A DNA stretch of 64,000 nt from Lewinellaceae bacterium. GTDB taxonomy: Bacteria; Bacteroidota; Bacteroidia; Chitinophagales; Saprospiraceae. The notes under the pieces were generated by a model. It ran no database searches and was not told where the DNA came from. It saw only the letters and a program-made list of their open reading frames with translations. This document shows, piece by piece, positions 17,931 through 27,046 of the stretch; the first letter of the stretch is position 1, and each line of letters begins with the position of its first letter. The DNA is taken from assembly GCA_020636075.1 (NCBI GenBank), contig JACJYO010000001.1:806001-870000 (forward strand). Direction: 5' to 3'. A program made the translations under genes and the position numbers.

Positions 17931-19082
17931 CTAGCGCTTAAGTTCTTCCCGGGCAATCACAATTTTCTGAATTTCAGAAGTTCCTTCGCCAATGGTGCAT
18001 AGTTTCGAGTCACGGTAAAACTTTTCCACCGGAAAATCTTTGGTATACCCATACCCCCCGTGCACCTGAACAGCATCAGTGCTGACCTCCACGGCAATTT
18101 CCGAAGCATAATATTTTGCCATGGCAGATTCGCGGGTACATTTTTCGCCGGCATTTTTCAGCGATGCAGCCTGGCGCGTGAGTAGCTCGGCCGCACTGAT
18201 TTTGGTAGCCATATCGGCCAGTTTGAAGCTGATTCCCTGAAAGTTGGCAATGGGCTGGCCAAATTGATGCCGTTCTTTTGCATACTTAACGGAGGCTTCG
18301 AACGCTCCTTTTGCGATGCCAAGCGATAGGGCAGCAATCGAAATCCGGCCTCCATCGAGCACCTGCATAGATTGGATAAATCCTTCGCCTTCAGCGCCCA
18401 GCATCTGGCTTTTGTGCACCCGGCAATTGTCAAATATCAGTTCGGCTGTTTCACTGGCACGCATGCCCAGTTTGTTTTCTTTTTTACCGCCCCGGAACCC
18501 GGGCGTGTTGCGTTCCACGATAAAGGCGGTCATACCCCGGCTGTCGAGCAATTCTCCGGTGCGAACGATCACCACTGCGACATTTCCGGAAATACCGTGC
18601 GTGATCCAGGATTTGGTGCCGTTCAGCACAAAATAATCGCCGTCGCGTTTGGCCACGCATTGCATCCGGCCGGCATCGCTACCGGTGTTCGGTTCGGTAA
18701 GGCCCCAGGCTCCGATCCATTCGCCGGTGGCGAGTTTCGGTAAATACTGCTGCTTTTGCGCTTCATTGCCAAAGGTGAGAATGTGGTTGGTGCAAAGTGA
18801 ATTGTGTGCCGCAACGCTCAGTCCGATGGAGCCGCAAACTTTTGCGATCTCATCGATGATGGTAATATATTCCTGATAGCCCAGGCCTGCGCCCTGATAT
18901 TTTTCCGGAACAAGTACGCCCAGGAAACCATGTTGGCCCATCTGGTGAAACAAATCAATGGGAAAATGTTGGGATTCATCCCATTCCATTACGTGTGGGC
19001 GGATGTAGGTTTCCGCAAAATCCCGCGCACTTTCGCGGATCAATTGCAAGTTATCGGTCAGCAGGTCTGCCGTGTTCGTCAT
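17931..19082 (-). CDS. Acyl-CoA dehydrogenase (short/branched-chain type)
   Basis: 383 residues, the usual size of the soluble FAD-dependent family that oxidises acyl-CoA to 2-enoyl-CoA and passes electrons to ETF. Motifs in order: N-terminal helical domain; FAD/substrate-binding middle domain with AWGLTEPNTGSDAG and LNGTKSWITHG; C-terminal helices with RHQFGQPIANFQGI and VHGGYGYTKDFPVEKFYRD; and GEGTSEIQ, whose Glu matches the catalytic base of short-chain and butyryl-CoA dehydrogenases. Start at ATG 19082 (MTNTADLLTDNL); the 31-residue upstream extension is low-complexity and unlikely. Single gene with its own terminator downstream. Exact chain-length preference cannot be read here. Confidence 0.92.
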   Translation of the reverse strand: MTNTADLLTDNLQLIRESARDFAETYIRPHVMEWDESQHFPIDLFHQMGQHGFLGVLVPEKYQGAGLGYQEYITIIDEIAKVCGSIGLSVAAHNSLCTNHILTFGNEAQKQQYLPKLATGEWIGAWGLTEPNTGSDAGRMQCVAKRDGDYFVLNGTKSWITHGISGNVAVVIVRTGELLDSRGMTAFIVERNTPGFRGGKKENKLGMRASETAELIFDNCRVHKSQMLGAEGEGFIQSMQVLDGGRISIAALSLGIAKGAFEASVKYAKERHQFGQPIANFQGISFKLADMATKISAAELLTRQAASLKNAGEKCTRESAMAKYYASEIAVEVSTDAVQVHGGYGYTKDFPVEKFYRDSKLCTIGEGTSEIQKIVIAREELKR

Positions 19083-19223
19083 AATTTTACTTGAATTTGG
19101 GTGGTGACTAGGATGTGGTTCGGGCTGGTTTTGGGCTTGGTTTATGGAGAACTTAAAATTCAATTTTTGGTTCAACGGAATTGTGGCAAATACCGGACGA
19201 AGCAGTACTTTTCCCTGTGCGCC

Positions 19224-20120
19224 CTACTCTTCCTTGCCTTTGGGATGCGCCTGCTCGTATACTTTGATCAAGCGATCGATGCTGTTGTGCATGTACACCT
19301 GGGTGGCCGCAAGGTTCGAATGTCCGAGCAATTCTTTGATGGCATTCAGGTCTGCCCCGTTATTTGAAAGATGCGTAGCAAAGGAGTGCCGCAATACATG
19401 CGGGCTGCGTTGCTCCGAAGTGGTAACCATGGACAAATACTTGCGCACGACCCGATACACTGCATCCGGTTTGAGTTGCCTGCCTTTTTTGTCTAAAAAA
19501 AGCCAGGGTTCGGTGGATACGGGAAATGCATCCAGGCGCAGGTTGAAAAAATCGGAGAGCATATCCGATAAATAACGCGCAAAGGGCGCCACACGCTCCT
19601 TCCCGCCTTTACCCAACACCCGGAATGTTTGCCGGCCAAGATCGATATCGGCTATACGCAAGTTAACCAGTTCACTGCGACGCATACCGGTGCTGTACAA
19701 TATTTCGAGCACCAGCCGCTCCAGTTGGCCCTTGTAACCGGGCTTGAATTCAATTGCTGAAAAAAGCATCTGCATTTGTTCTTCCTGCACGAAAACCGGA
19801 AGCCGTTTGCCCATTTTGGGCGCCAGCACCTTTTGCATGGGGTCTTTGCTGATGTGGCCATGCTTTTTCAAAAACCTGAAGTAGGTATGCAGGCAGGAGA
19901 GCCGGCGGTTAACACTTCGGGCGCTCAGGCCATCCTGCATTTGGGATGCTGCCCAGGCGCGTATATGCAAATGCCTCACTTCGGTAACCGAAGTAAGGCA
20001 CTGATGTTCTGTTAAAAAACTGAGGAAGTTCCGTAAATCGTTTTGGTATGCCGCCAGGGTATGCGGCGAGAATCGACGCTCAAGCGCCAGGTACTGAAAA
20101 AACGATTTTTCGTGGAACAT
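19224..20120 (-). CDS. xerC: Tyrosine recombinase XerC/XerD family
   Basis: 298 residues, full length for XerC/XerD, which resolve chromosome dimers at dif with FtsK. N-terminal SAM-like core-binding domain (LALERRFSPHTLAAYQNDL), then the catalytic domain with R147 (STGMRRSELV), K171 (GKGGKER), H241 and R244 (HVLRHSFATHL), H267 (LLGHSNLAATQ) and nucleophile Y276 (VYMH). It lies 71 nt downstream of rpsU on the same strand; an rpsU-xerC pairing is familiar in Bacteroidota, which argues for a housekeeping recombinase rather than a mobile-element integrase. No att sites or element genes lie nearby. XerC versus XerD cannot be decided. Confidence 0.92.
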   Translation of the reverse strand: MFHEKSFFQYLALERRFSPHTLAAYQNDLRNFLSFLTEHQCLTSVTEVRHLHIRAWAASQMQDGLSARSVNRRLSCLHTYFRFLKKHGHISKDPMQKVLAPKMGKRLPVFVQEEQMQMLFSAIEFKPGYKGQLERLVLEILYSTGMRRSELVNLRIADIDLGRQTFRVLGKGGKERVAPFARYLSDMLSDFFNLRLDAFPVSTEPWLFLDKKGRQLKPDAVYRVVRKYLSMVTTSEQRSPHVLRHSFATHLSNNGADLNAIKELLGHSNLAATQVYMHNSIDRLIKVYEQAHPKGKEE

Positions 20121-20191
20121 CTGTGTTTGCGCTAATTGTACTTTGCAATAATACTCATTATTGCCGGCGAATTACCACAAGAGCACATTTA

Positions 20192-20386
20192 TCAATCGTT
20201 TTTGTTGCCGTACATGTCTTCTTTGTACACGGCCTTCAAAATTTCGGCGCGGCGTTCCACGGAAGGTTTGGAAAACGCTTTGCGGCGACGCAATTCTTTC
20301 AGAATACCGGCGCGCTCAAATTTCTTCTTGTACTTCTTGAGCACCTTGTCGATGGCTTCGCCGTCTTTTACTTCAACTATGAGCAT
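20192..20386 (-). CDS. rpsU: 30S ribosomal protein S21
   Basis: 64 residues: MLIVEVKDGEAIDKVLKKYK, then a basic C-terminal part (ELRRRKAFSKPSVERRA). S21 is a small-subunit protein near the anti-Shine-Dalgarno region of 16S rRNA. The start is ATG 20386; the open frame runs further upstream but through the promoter. A purine-rich AAAAAAAGAGATTT sequence sits just before the ATG. xerC follows 71 nt downstream. Its promoter matches the Bacteroidota consensus at both boxes. Confidence 0.96.
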   Translation of the reverse strand: MLIVEVKDGEAIDKVLKKYKKKFERAGILKELRRRKAFSKPSVERRAEILKAVYKEDMYGNKND

Positions 20387-20436
20387 GTAAATCTCTTTTT
20401 TTGATAAATGATATTGTCTCGTGAAAATTCGGGCTG

Positions 20437-20469
20437 CAAAGGTACAACGAAAAGCATTGAATCTGCAAA
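20437..20469 (-). promoter_or_regulatory. Promoter of rpsU-xerC
   Basis: Minus strand: TTTG (20469-20466), 21-nt spacer, TACCTTTG (20444-20437), an exact TAnnTTTG box. Transcription would start near 20430, about 44 nt upstream of the rpsU ATG. Confidence 0.65.
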
Positions 20470-20499
20470 GGAAGTTTTGAGAAATTACACGACACCGGC

Positions 20500-21402
20500 T
20501 CAAAAAAAGGTCTCCTGCGCCACCCGAAAGGTATTCGCATGGGCCTCAACGATGTCGGCCAGGCGCGGGGAATAACCGCCACCCATGCTCACAACGACCG
20601 GGATTTGGTTGTTGAGGCAAAATTCCAGGACAATGGCATCCCGCTGGCGGCAGCCTGCCCGGCTAATATGCAGCCGGCCTAGTTTATCCGTTTCCAGAAT
20701 ATCCACGCCGCTGAGGTAAAACATAAAATCGGGTTGCACAGTGTCGGCCAATTTGGGCAAGGTTTCCCGTAGCAACTTAAGGTAAGGTGCATCGGTCAGG
20801 CCATCAGGCAATGGAATATCAAGATCGGACTGTTCTTTGCGCAGCGGATAATTACGCGCACCGTGCATCGAAAAAGTGAATACCCGGGGCTCGTTCCGGA
20901 AAATATGGGCCGTGCCATTTCCCTGATGGACATCCAGATCGACGATCAGTATTTTTTGCGCCAACCCCTTGTTCAACAACCAGTTGGCAGCAACAGCCTG
21001 ATCGTTGAAACAGCAAAAACCTTCGCCGCGGTCGGCAAACGAATGGTGCGTCCCGCCGGCAATATTCATCGCCACACCGTGTTGCAGGGCATATTGCGCG
21101 CACTCGATGGTCCCCTGGGTGATATGCCGCCCGCGCTCCACAAATTTTTTATTGATCGGAAAGCCAATGGCGCGCACTTCGCGCTCCGAAAGGCTCACTT
21201 GCGTCAATTTGTTCCAATACTCCTCTGTGTGCGTTTGCAGCGCCACAGATTTTTCCAGCAAATTCGGATGAAAAAAATTAGCCTCCGAAACAGTGCCCTC
21301 ATACAGCAGCTGTTCCGGAATCAACTCATACTTGAGCATCGGAAACCGGTGCCCTTCCGGTAATGCGTATTTATAAACCGGGGAGTATGCGATTTTTAAC
21401 AT
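20500..21402 (-). CDS. Histone deacetylase (HDAC/acetoin-utilisation) family hydrolase
   Basis: 300 residues. The class I/II arginase-like deacetylase fold is visible through its zinc and charge-relay residues: tandem His 119-120 (GGTHHSFADRGEGFC), D157 and H159 (VDLDVHQGNGTA), D234 (SGVDILETD). The substrate is an acetylated amine; in bacteria such proteins act on acetyl-lysine, acetylpolyamines or acetoin-related targets. The Zn ligands are intact, so it should be active. The downstream gene is rpsU, which has its own promoter overlapping this gene's 3' end region. Upstream, a 170-nt gap contains a long palindrome. Specific substrate unknown. Confidence 0.9.
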   Translation of the reverse strand: MLKIAYSPVYKYALPEGHRFPMLKYELIPEQLLYEGTVSEANFFHPNLLEKSVALQTHTEEYWNKLTQVSLSEREVRAIGFPINKKFVERGRHITQGTIECAQYALQHGVAMNIAGGTHHSFADRGEGFCCFNDQAVAANWLLNKGLAQKILIVDLDVHQGNGTAHIFRNEPRVFTFSMHGARNYPLRKEQSDLDIPLPDGLTDAPYLKLLRETLPKLADTVQPDFMFYLSGVDILETDKLGRLHISRAGCRQRDAIVLEFCLNNQIPVVVSMGGGYSPRLADIVEAHANTFRVAQETFF

Positions 21403-21468
21403 AAAACTTCAGACTCACGCTCAACTGGCGTGGGGAAAAGAGGGCACAATGCTCGCCATAGAATATTT

Positions 21469-21536
21469 TTTTCACCACGGAGCCACGGAGAACACCGAGT
21501 TTGATCTCCGTGTCCTCCGTGGCTCCGTGGTGAAAA
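21469..21536. repeat. Intergenic palindrome (CACCACGGAGCCACGGAG type)
   Basis: A 22-bp perfect stem: TTTTCACCACGGAGCCACGG plus AG (21469-21490) with its complement at 21515-21536, and a centre that is partly palindromic (ACACCGAG / CTCCGTGT). A-runs outside the 3' arm on both strands make it a poor terminator. In translation it gives peptides like HHGATEDTE, the mark of a widespread intergenic palindrome family; the frame crossing it is not a gene. Confidence 0.8.
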
Positions 21537-21572
21537 TTAGCATCACTTACGCGCAATGCATCGCCTTTCCTG

Positions 21573-24500
21573 TTATTGCACTGCCACACTAAACGCCAAT
21601 GACCCGCTTTGGGTTTGCAACTGCAGCTGATACATGCCTTTGGGCAGGTTCAGCCCTTCAAACGGCACAATCGTTTTACCGGGTTTGGTGTTAGCCTGTA
21701 TTGTTTTTACCAGGCGCCCCTGTGCATCAAGTAATTGAAACTGCACCGCTGTGGTTAGCAAACTGGAGAGTTCAACGCGAAAATCACCTTCCGTTGGGTT
21801 GGGTAGGATGTTCACATTGCTGACTTCAGGCAGTTCTTGTACCCCTACGAAGGTCAGACTGAAACTTTGCGTGCGATTGGAGGAAGAGCAAATATTTGTT
21901 GCCGTGAGTTTGACCGTGTAATCGCCGGGTGCGGCATAGGTATGCACCGGGTTGGCTTCTGTGCTGGTCGTGCCATCGCCAAAATCCCACAGGTAGCTCT
22001 GGCCATTGGCACTGTTGTTTGTAAACGTCACCGTACCGGCATCGGCCGACCAGGCAAAATTAGCGACCGGTGCGCTCAAAACTGGAATTACCAGAAAACT
22101 GGTGTCCACCCCGTTGGGGTTACTGACAATCAGGCGGACGTTTTTGTTGCCTTGTGTTAAATAACGTACCTCGTGCGGCCCCGGGCCTGTAGCACTTGAA
22201 GGCTGCGCTGCAGTACCAAACAGCCAGGTATAATCCGCCAATGGCCCGGCATCGACTGCCGTGTAAGTTATTGTATCCAGCCGGCAAATCGTATCTGCGG
22301 AAAGGAGCACCTCGGCCACCGGAGGGTTTGTGCTATACGCAATCAAACCGATGTTGTCCAAATAAATATTATTTCCAAAATCATTGACCGAGGCAAAACG
22401 GATAATGACTGTCTGGCCTGCAAAATCGTGCAATGGTGCCCCTTCCGTACGCCAATCCATGTCATCATTGGGTGCAAAAGACGCCGTCGTTGAGGCGGTC
22501 GTTGCCAACGTCGGGCCACCTTTGGCCCAGATTACGGTTGGCGTTCCACTTAAATCACAATTGGCAAATACTTCCACACGCAGGCTATCGCTCTGCACAT
22601 TGTCATAGTTTGCATGTGCAAGGTCGAAACGGATGCCCGGATCGGGTAAATTGCTAAGATCAACAGGTATCAGGTACAGGTAATCCTCCTGCCCCTGGCC
22701 AAAATAGTTGTAACAGTTGATAAAAGTTGCGCGGGTATTTTGCCCGTTTGATCCGGTGACGGTGTTGGAACGAACCCAGGTCACGTCGCCATCCGGATTT
22801 TCTACAGACCAACCCATAGGCGGAAAGACCGGAGATTGAAATCCTTCCGTAAAAAACTCCGTTTCCGGTTTTACAATTGCGATGAACTCATGCACAATGG
22901 TATCATTGCTAAAAAAATCTTCGGCGCCATACGTAGACCAAATACGCAACGTATTCAAACCATTTTCGCTGATGGTCAGCTGTTGCATGAAAGAATAGTC
23001 GAGCGTAGCGCCCGAATCGATTACCGGGAGGATTTCTGTTACCACCGCTTCATTATTTAATTGGTAGCTCAACATCGCCCCGTCGATCGGGTTGGTACCG
23101 TCGTTGACAATGCGCGCCGTGACGGTAGTCAGGAAAGGATCACAACTAACCGTGGAGGAAACATCAGCAGGTTGAAGAACCTGGGCTATAGCTACATCAT
23201 CGGGTTGCCGGCATTCTTTCAACCCGCCTGGCCAGCGGATAGCCACGGCACGGCGTCCGGTCAAACCGTTCGCATGACTAGCACGCACGGAAACCCACTG
23301 TTCAGCAGTCGGATTTTGAATCGGAAACGTAAACAGCGTCGTATCGGAGGTCCCGACGATTTCCATGTACTTTTGCCCCAGGGCATATACATCATAGCTC
23401 AGCGTGTCATTAACGGCCGTCCAGGAAATAGTCATGCCATCCGGGCATACTTTGTCGACGCTGATATTTTTCGGCACCGGTACGATCGACAACGGAAAAT
23501 CCGTGGTATCACGGTTACTTCCACGGGCCAACTGGAGGCGTATCGTACTGTTGACAAGATTGGGGGTTGTCCAATCGAACATACGATTTGCACCGGATGT
23601 CGTGGCAATCGGAAGCCAGTTCTGGCCATTATCCTGGGAATAGCTCAGGGTAAAAGTCCCAGTTGTTCCATAGGCATCCCACTGGATCCGGGTTGATTCG
23701 CCCGGCACCAGGCCTTCGCCCCCTGCGGGGTACGTGATTTTCACCGAATTATCATAAAATTCCCAGGCCAGGTAATAGGATTGCGGCCCCATAGGCACTT
23801 CAAATCCTTTGATGGAAACCGTGTACTCCCCGGCTGCCGGCAGTTCGATGGCTACTTGTTCGGCATTGTTCAACGAGTCCCGGCCTTTCCCCGCAGGGGT
23901 ATTCAGAATGGTCGGATCAGGAGTAGGATCAAGTTTCCAGGGCAGGTACACCGTGCTGCCATCGGGTGCAGTGACGGTAATATCCAGGTCGTTGATCAGG
24001 GCCCGGGAAGCATTTTGACTGGCGGGTGGTTCTACCCAGTACAGCATAATTTTAGCCAGTGCCATACCCGCAGGCACCTGAATCGTATGGGTGGATTCAG
24101 CCCCGTTTTCCACAGAGCCTTCCAGCCAATTTTTTTCTTTAATCAATTGATAGGCACGCCAGGCATTCACCTGACCCCAGCCAAACTTGAAATCCGGACC
24201 AACGTTGCCCAGGTCATTAGCCGTGTTCATGATCGCTGTTTTCAGCAGGGCGGCAGCGGGCTCCACCCCATAAATTTCTTTATACGCCTGTGTCAGCTGC
24301 GCCAGGCATCCGGCAATACCCGGAGAAGCCGCCGAGGTGCCACCAAAAACCTGGTAAGTATTGTTTTGGTCGGTTGAGTTTTGGTTTTGGCCATGGGCTG
24401 TGATATCCGGTTTGAGCCGGCCATCGTGTGCCGGACCACGGCTGGAAGAACTAACCAGCGAACCGTCGGCAAAAACGTTAGCCGTGGCGATACAATTTTT

Positions 24501-25652
24501 TGCCATTTTATGGCCGCCGGTGATATTACCCCATTGGGTGCCGGCACCGTAATCACAGTTTTGATTATTGGAGTTGCCGGCTGAAAAAACGTGCATCAGT
24601 GTTGGGTTTTCGAGCAATTGCTGTTCGACCGTTTGTGTAATGGTGGTGTAGCCTGCATTGCAACCATTCGAATAGGACGAGTTGGTAATGGTCACATTTT
24701 CCGAAAAGTGCAAGGGCAAAGTATTGTCTTGAAAATCTGCCTCGTAGCGGATTGTAAAAATATCGGCGCCAGCGGCCATGCCTTTCATAACCGGATCCAG
24801 GTTTCCGGCGCCAGCCAAAACGCCGCCTACACCGTCTCCGTGGTTGCTATCCGACAGATCATTGGCGTCGAACACATCGGTATTCCGACCTTTAAAATCG
24901 ATATGTGGCCCCAGGATACCGTCGTCGCGCACCATCACTGTTACGCCGGATCCATCAAACTTGATACCGGCCGCTGCATCCATATCCAGCATGTTGGAAC
25001 GGTGCAATGCCCGGCCGCCGATATCTTCCGGCTCACCAGGCGCCGGCAGTAATTCCATGTACCGCACGAAGGGCAGCGCTGCCAGGGCTTCAAGGTGGTC
25101 TTTCAGAAGTCGCACGTGTAAAAAGCCGTTTTGATTGCCTTCAAAAATGACCGTCATGCCATGCAACCGGCACAGTTCGGCGCCATCCGGAATCCGGATT
25201 TGCGGATAGAGTTGTAAAATAACGTCCACTTGATCATCATGCACTGCCCATTCGCCATAGGGCTCTTCGCGCAGATTCTGAGCCAATTTCCAGCGGGGTT
25301 TTACCGGAACAATGCTGCGAACATGTAATAATTCCAGTTTATTCAGGTCAAACCCTTCGGGCAAAGCCACCAGATAAGCGCCGAAAGTGACATAGCTGAT
25401 AAACTGCACCCCTTCCTGCTCCAGGGCATTCCGCAACCTTGCAGTCGGGATCTCCGAACACTGGATATAGCGGATGTAATATCCGTCGATCAGCTCGCCC
25501 GGTTGCACATCCGGGTTTTGCCGAATGGCCTGATAATTGTCGGGAAAAAACTCGGTGCCCCAAGTAAAACGCACGGGGTAACTTTGCTGGGCAAATACAC
25601 AGGGCATATTTAAAAATCCCAGCAATAGGAACAGAGCAGTAATGAATCGCAT
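21573..25652 (-). CDS. Subtilisin-like S8 serine peptidase with PKD and T9SS type A sorting domain
   Basis: 1359 residues; signal peptide MRFITALFLLLGFLNMPCVF. A propeptide-like region (about 25-205) precedes the S8 domain with the catalytic triad D243 (VMVRDDGILG), H271 (SNHGDGVGG) and S440 (FGGTSAASPG). Later domains: a P/C-terminal beta-sandwich (about 510-640), repeated Ig-like domains, an anchor-J-like jelly-roll (FPPMGWSVENPDGDVTW), a PKD domain (YLWDFGDGTTSTEANPVHTY) and the Por tail (NVNILPNPTEGDFRVEL, LDAQGRLVKTI, LPKGMYQLQLQT). It should be exported through T9SS and act as a cell-surface or released endopeptidase. ATG 25652 is preferred over 25661 because it opens the signal peptide. 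Transcribed alone; a 233-nt divergent gap separates it from terC. Confidence 0.93.
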   Translation of the reverse strand: MRFITALFLLLGFLNMPCVFAQQSYPVRFTWGTEFFPDNYQAIRQNPDVQPGELIDGYYIRYIQCSEIPTARLRNALEQEGVQFISYVTFGAYLVALPEGFDLNKLELLHVRSIVPVKPRWKLAQNLREEPYGEWAVHDDQVDVILQLYPQIRIPDGAELCRLHGMTVIFEGNQNGFLHVRLLKDHLEALAALPFVRYMELLPAPGEPEDIGGRALHRSNMLDMDAAAGIKFDGSGVTVMVRDDGILGPHIDFKGRNTDVFDANDLSDSNHGDGVGGVLAGAGNLDPVMKGMAAGADIFTIRYEADFQDNTLPLHFSENVTITNSSYSNGCNAGYTTITQTVEQQLLENPTLMHVFSAGNSNNQNCDYGAGTQWGNITGGHKMAKNCIATANVFADGSLVSSSSRGPAHDGRLKPDITAHGQNQNSTDQNNTYQVFGGTSAASPGIAGCLAQLTQAYKEIYGVEPAAALLKTAIMNTANDLGNVGPDFKFGWGQVNAWRAYQLIKEKNWLEGSVENGAESTHTIQVPAGMALAKIMLYWVEPPASQNASRALINDLDITVTAPDGSTVYLPWKLDPTPDPTILNTPAGKGRDSLNNAEQVAIELPAAGEYTVSIKGFEVPMGPQSYYLAWEFYDNSVKITYPAGGEGLVPGESTRIQWDAYGTTGTFTLSYSQDNGQNWLPIATTSGANRMFDWTTPNLVNSTIRLQLARGSNRDTTDFPLSIVPVPKNISVDKVCPDGMTISWTAVNDTLSYDVYALGQKYMEIVGTSDTTLFTFPIQNPTAEQWVSVRASHANGLTGRRAVAIRWPGGLKECRQPDDVAIAQVLQPADVSSTVSCDPFLTTVTARIVNDGTNPIDGAMLSYQLNNEAVVTEILPVIDSGATLDYSFMQQLTISENGLNTLRIWSTYGAEDFFSNDTIVHEFIAIVKPETEFFTEGFQSPVFPPMGWSVENPDGDVTWVRSNTVTGSNGQNTRATFINCYNYFGQGQEDYLYLIPVDLSNLPDPGIRFDLAHANYDNVQSDSLRVEVFANCDLSGTPTVIWAKGGPTLATTASTTASFAPNDDMDWRTEGAPLHDFAGQTVIIRFASVNDFGNNIYLDNIGLIAYSTNPPVAEVLLSADTICRLDTITYTAVDAGPLADYTWLFGTAAQPSSATGPGPHEVRYLTQGNKNVRLIVSNPNGVDTSFLVIPVLSAPVANFAWSADAGTVTFTNNSANGQSYLWDFGDGTTSTEANPVHTYAAPGDYTVKLTATNICSSSNRTQSFSLTFVGVQELPEVSNVNILPNPTEGDFRVELSSLLTTAVQFQLLDAQGRLVKTIQANTKPGKTIVPFEGLNLPKGMYQLQLQTQSGSLAFSVAVQ

Positions 25653-25885
25653 AGTGAACACAAGAGGTTTGATCTATAAAAAGATAGGATTGATCGTGCG
25701 GAATGTGTCGCTTGAAAAATAATTAAAACTAAACAGATGACCGAATGTCTGGTTTAGTGTCTAAACAGCACGAATAAAAAGTAAAAGTAAAAACTCAATG
25801 TTGATTTCCTTCCACATAAGCTGAATAGGTCTGCTAATGTCAAATTCTTGCCTTATTGCCGGTTGTCAACCAGTCGAAAACAATT

Positions 25886-26989
25886 ATGATTGAACCATAT
25901 GTTTGGATAGGGTTTATCGCCCTGGTGGGGTTGCTGATGTTTCTGGACCTGGGCGTATTCAACCGCAAAGCCCACACGCCCACTACCCGTGAATCGGGTA
26001 TGGCCACCATTGCCTGGGTTAGTCTCGCCCTACTGTTCAATGTTTTTATTTATTACGCTTACGAATACAAATGGCTGGGTCTCGGCCTGTACGCCTACGA
26101 ACCCATGGGCGGAAAGGAAGCGGCATTAAAATTCCTGACCGGGTATTTGCTCGAGGAAGCACTCAGCGTCGATAATCTGTTTGTGATGGCGCTGGTATTT
26201 GCGCGGTTTCGTGTGCCAAAACAGTACCAGCACAAAGTACTGTTCTGGGGCATCATCGGCGTGCTGTTTTTCCGCGGTTTGCTGATTGGCGCCGGCATTG
26301 CACTGGTGCACTATTTCACCTGGTTTTTCTATCTCTTCGGCGCTTTATTGCTCTATTCGGCGTACAAAATGTGGCGCCAGAAAGACGGTGATGAAGAGGA
26401 AGACCTGCACGATTACGGCATTGTAAAATTTATCCGCCGCTTTTACCCCGTGAGCCGCCACAATGCCGGCGGGCGTTTTTTTGTCGTGGAAAAACGGCGC
26501 TGGGCTTTCACCCCGCTTTTTGTGGCACTTATCGTTGTGGAAACGACGGATATCATGTTCGCTTTCGACTCGGTGCCGGCTGTTTTTTCTATAACGACAG
26601 ACCCATTTCTCGTTTTTTCCTCCAATATTTTTGCCATTCTCGGCCTGCGTTCGCTGTATTTCCTGCTGGCCAATATGCTCGATCGCTTTGCCTATTTGAA
26701 ATACAGCATGATGGGTATTCTGTTTTTTATCGGTGTGAAAATGGTACTCCTACCCTCGGAAATCCATATTCCTGAACTGGTTTCCTTGCTGGCAATTGCT
26801 TCGATGCTGCTTGGTGGTATTCTGGCCTCCCTTTGGAATGAACGCAAAACCATTACGAAAGCATCTACACCTGTGGAGCCAACTGCGCCCGCTGACAAGT
26901 CCGAGCCGCGCCCGAAGAACGGTAGTCCATTAGTGATGATCGGGGCTCATTTGCCAAGTGCGGAGTACGAAATGCGGAATTCGGAGTAG
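25886..26989 (+). CDS. TerC family integral membrane protein (first of two)
   Basis: 367 residues with about nine hydrophobic segments. TerC/Alx proteins are inner-membrane proteins linked to metal (Mn, tellurite) homeostasis. Family motifs with acidic residues inside membrane segments are present: EEALSVDNLFVMALVFARF (about 90) and VETTDIMFAFDSVPAVFSI (about 220). It resembles the long Alx-like branch. ATG 25886 is chosen (MIEPYVWIGF); the TTG at 25856 lies upstream in frame. The last 50 residues are a polar, Pro/Ala-rich tail. It converges on an S9 peptidase gene, with a perfect palindrome between the stops. Confidence 0.93.
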   Translation: MIEPYVWIGFIALVGLLMFLDLGVFNRKAHTPTTRESGMATIAWVSLALLFNVFIYYAYEYKWLGLGLYAYEPMGGKEAALKFLTGYLLEEALSVDNLFVMALVFARFRVPKQYQHKVLFWGIIGVLFFRGLLIGAGIALVHYFTWFFYLFGALLLYSAYKMWRQKDGDEEEDLHDYGIVKFIRRFYPVSRHNAGGRFFVVEKRRWAFTPLFVALIVVETTDIMFAFDSVPAVFSITTDPFLVFSSNIFAILGLRSLYFLLANMLDRFAYLKYSMMGILFFIGVKMVLLPSEIHIPELVSLLAIASMLLGGILASLWNERKTITKASTPVEPTAPADKSEPRPKNGSPLVMIGAHLPSAEYEMRNSE

Positions 26990-26995
26990 GCATGT

Positions 26996-27028
26996 AGTGT
27001 CGGCGTGACTAGTAGTCACGCCGACACT
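26996..27028. repeat. Perfect palindrome AGTGTCGGCGTGACT between convergent genes
   Basis: Arms AGTGTCGGCGTGACT (26996-27010) and its complement (27014-27028), loop AGT. It may serve as a terminator for both terC and the S9 peptidase gene (no U-tract). The same arm sequence, interrupted at its loop, recurs at 32624-32755. Confidence 0.85.
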
Positions 27029-27046
27029 TGCACATCGTATGTTAAA

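Noticed and set aside
19224..20120. Tyrosine recombinase as integrase of a mobile element
   Set aside because: It is linked to rpsU, has XerC length and motifs, and no att repeats, tRNA target or cargo genes are nearby.
21371..21589. 72-codon minus-strand frame between the HDAC and S8 peptidase genes
   Set aside because: It is the translation of the CACCACGGAG palindrome; no start context or conservation signs.
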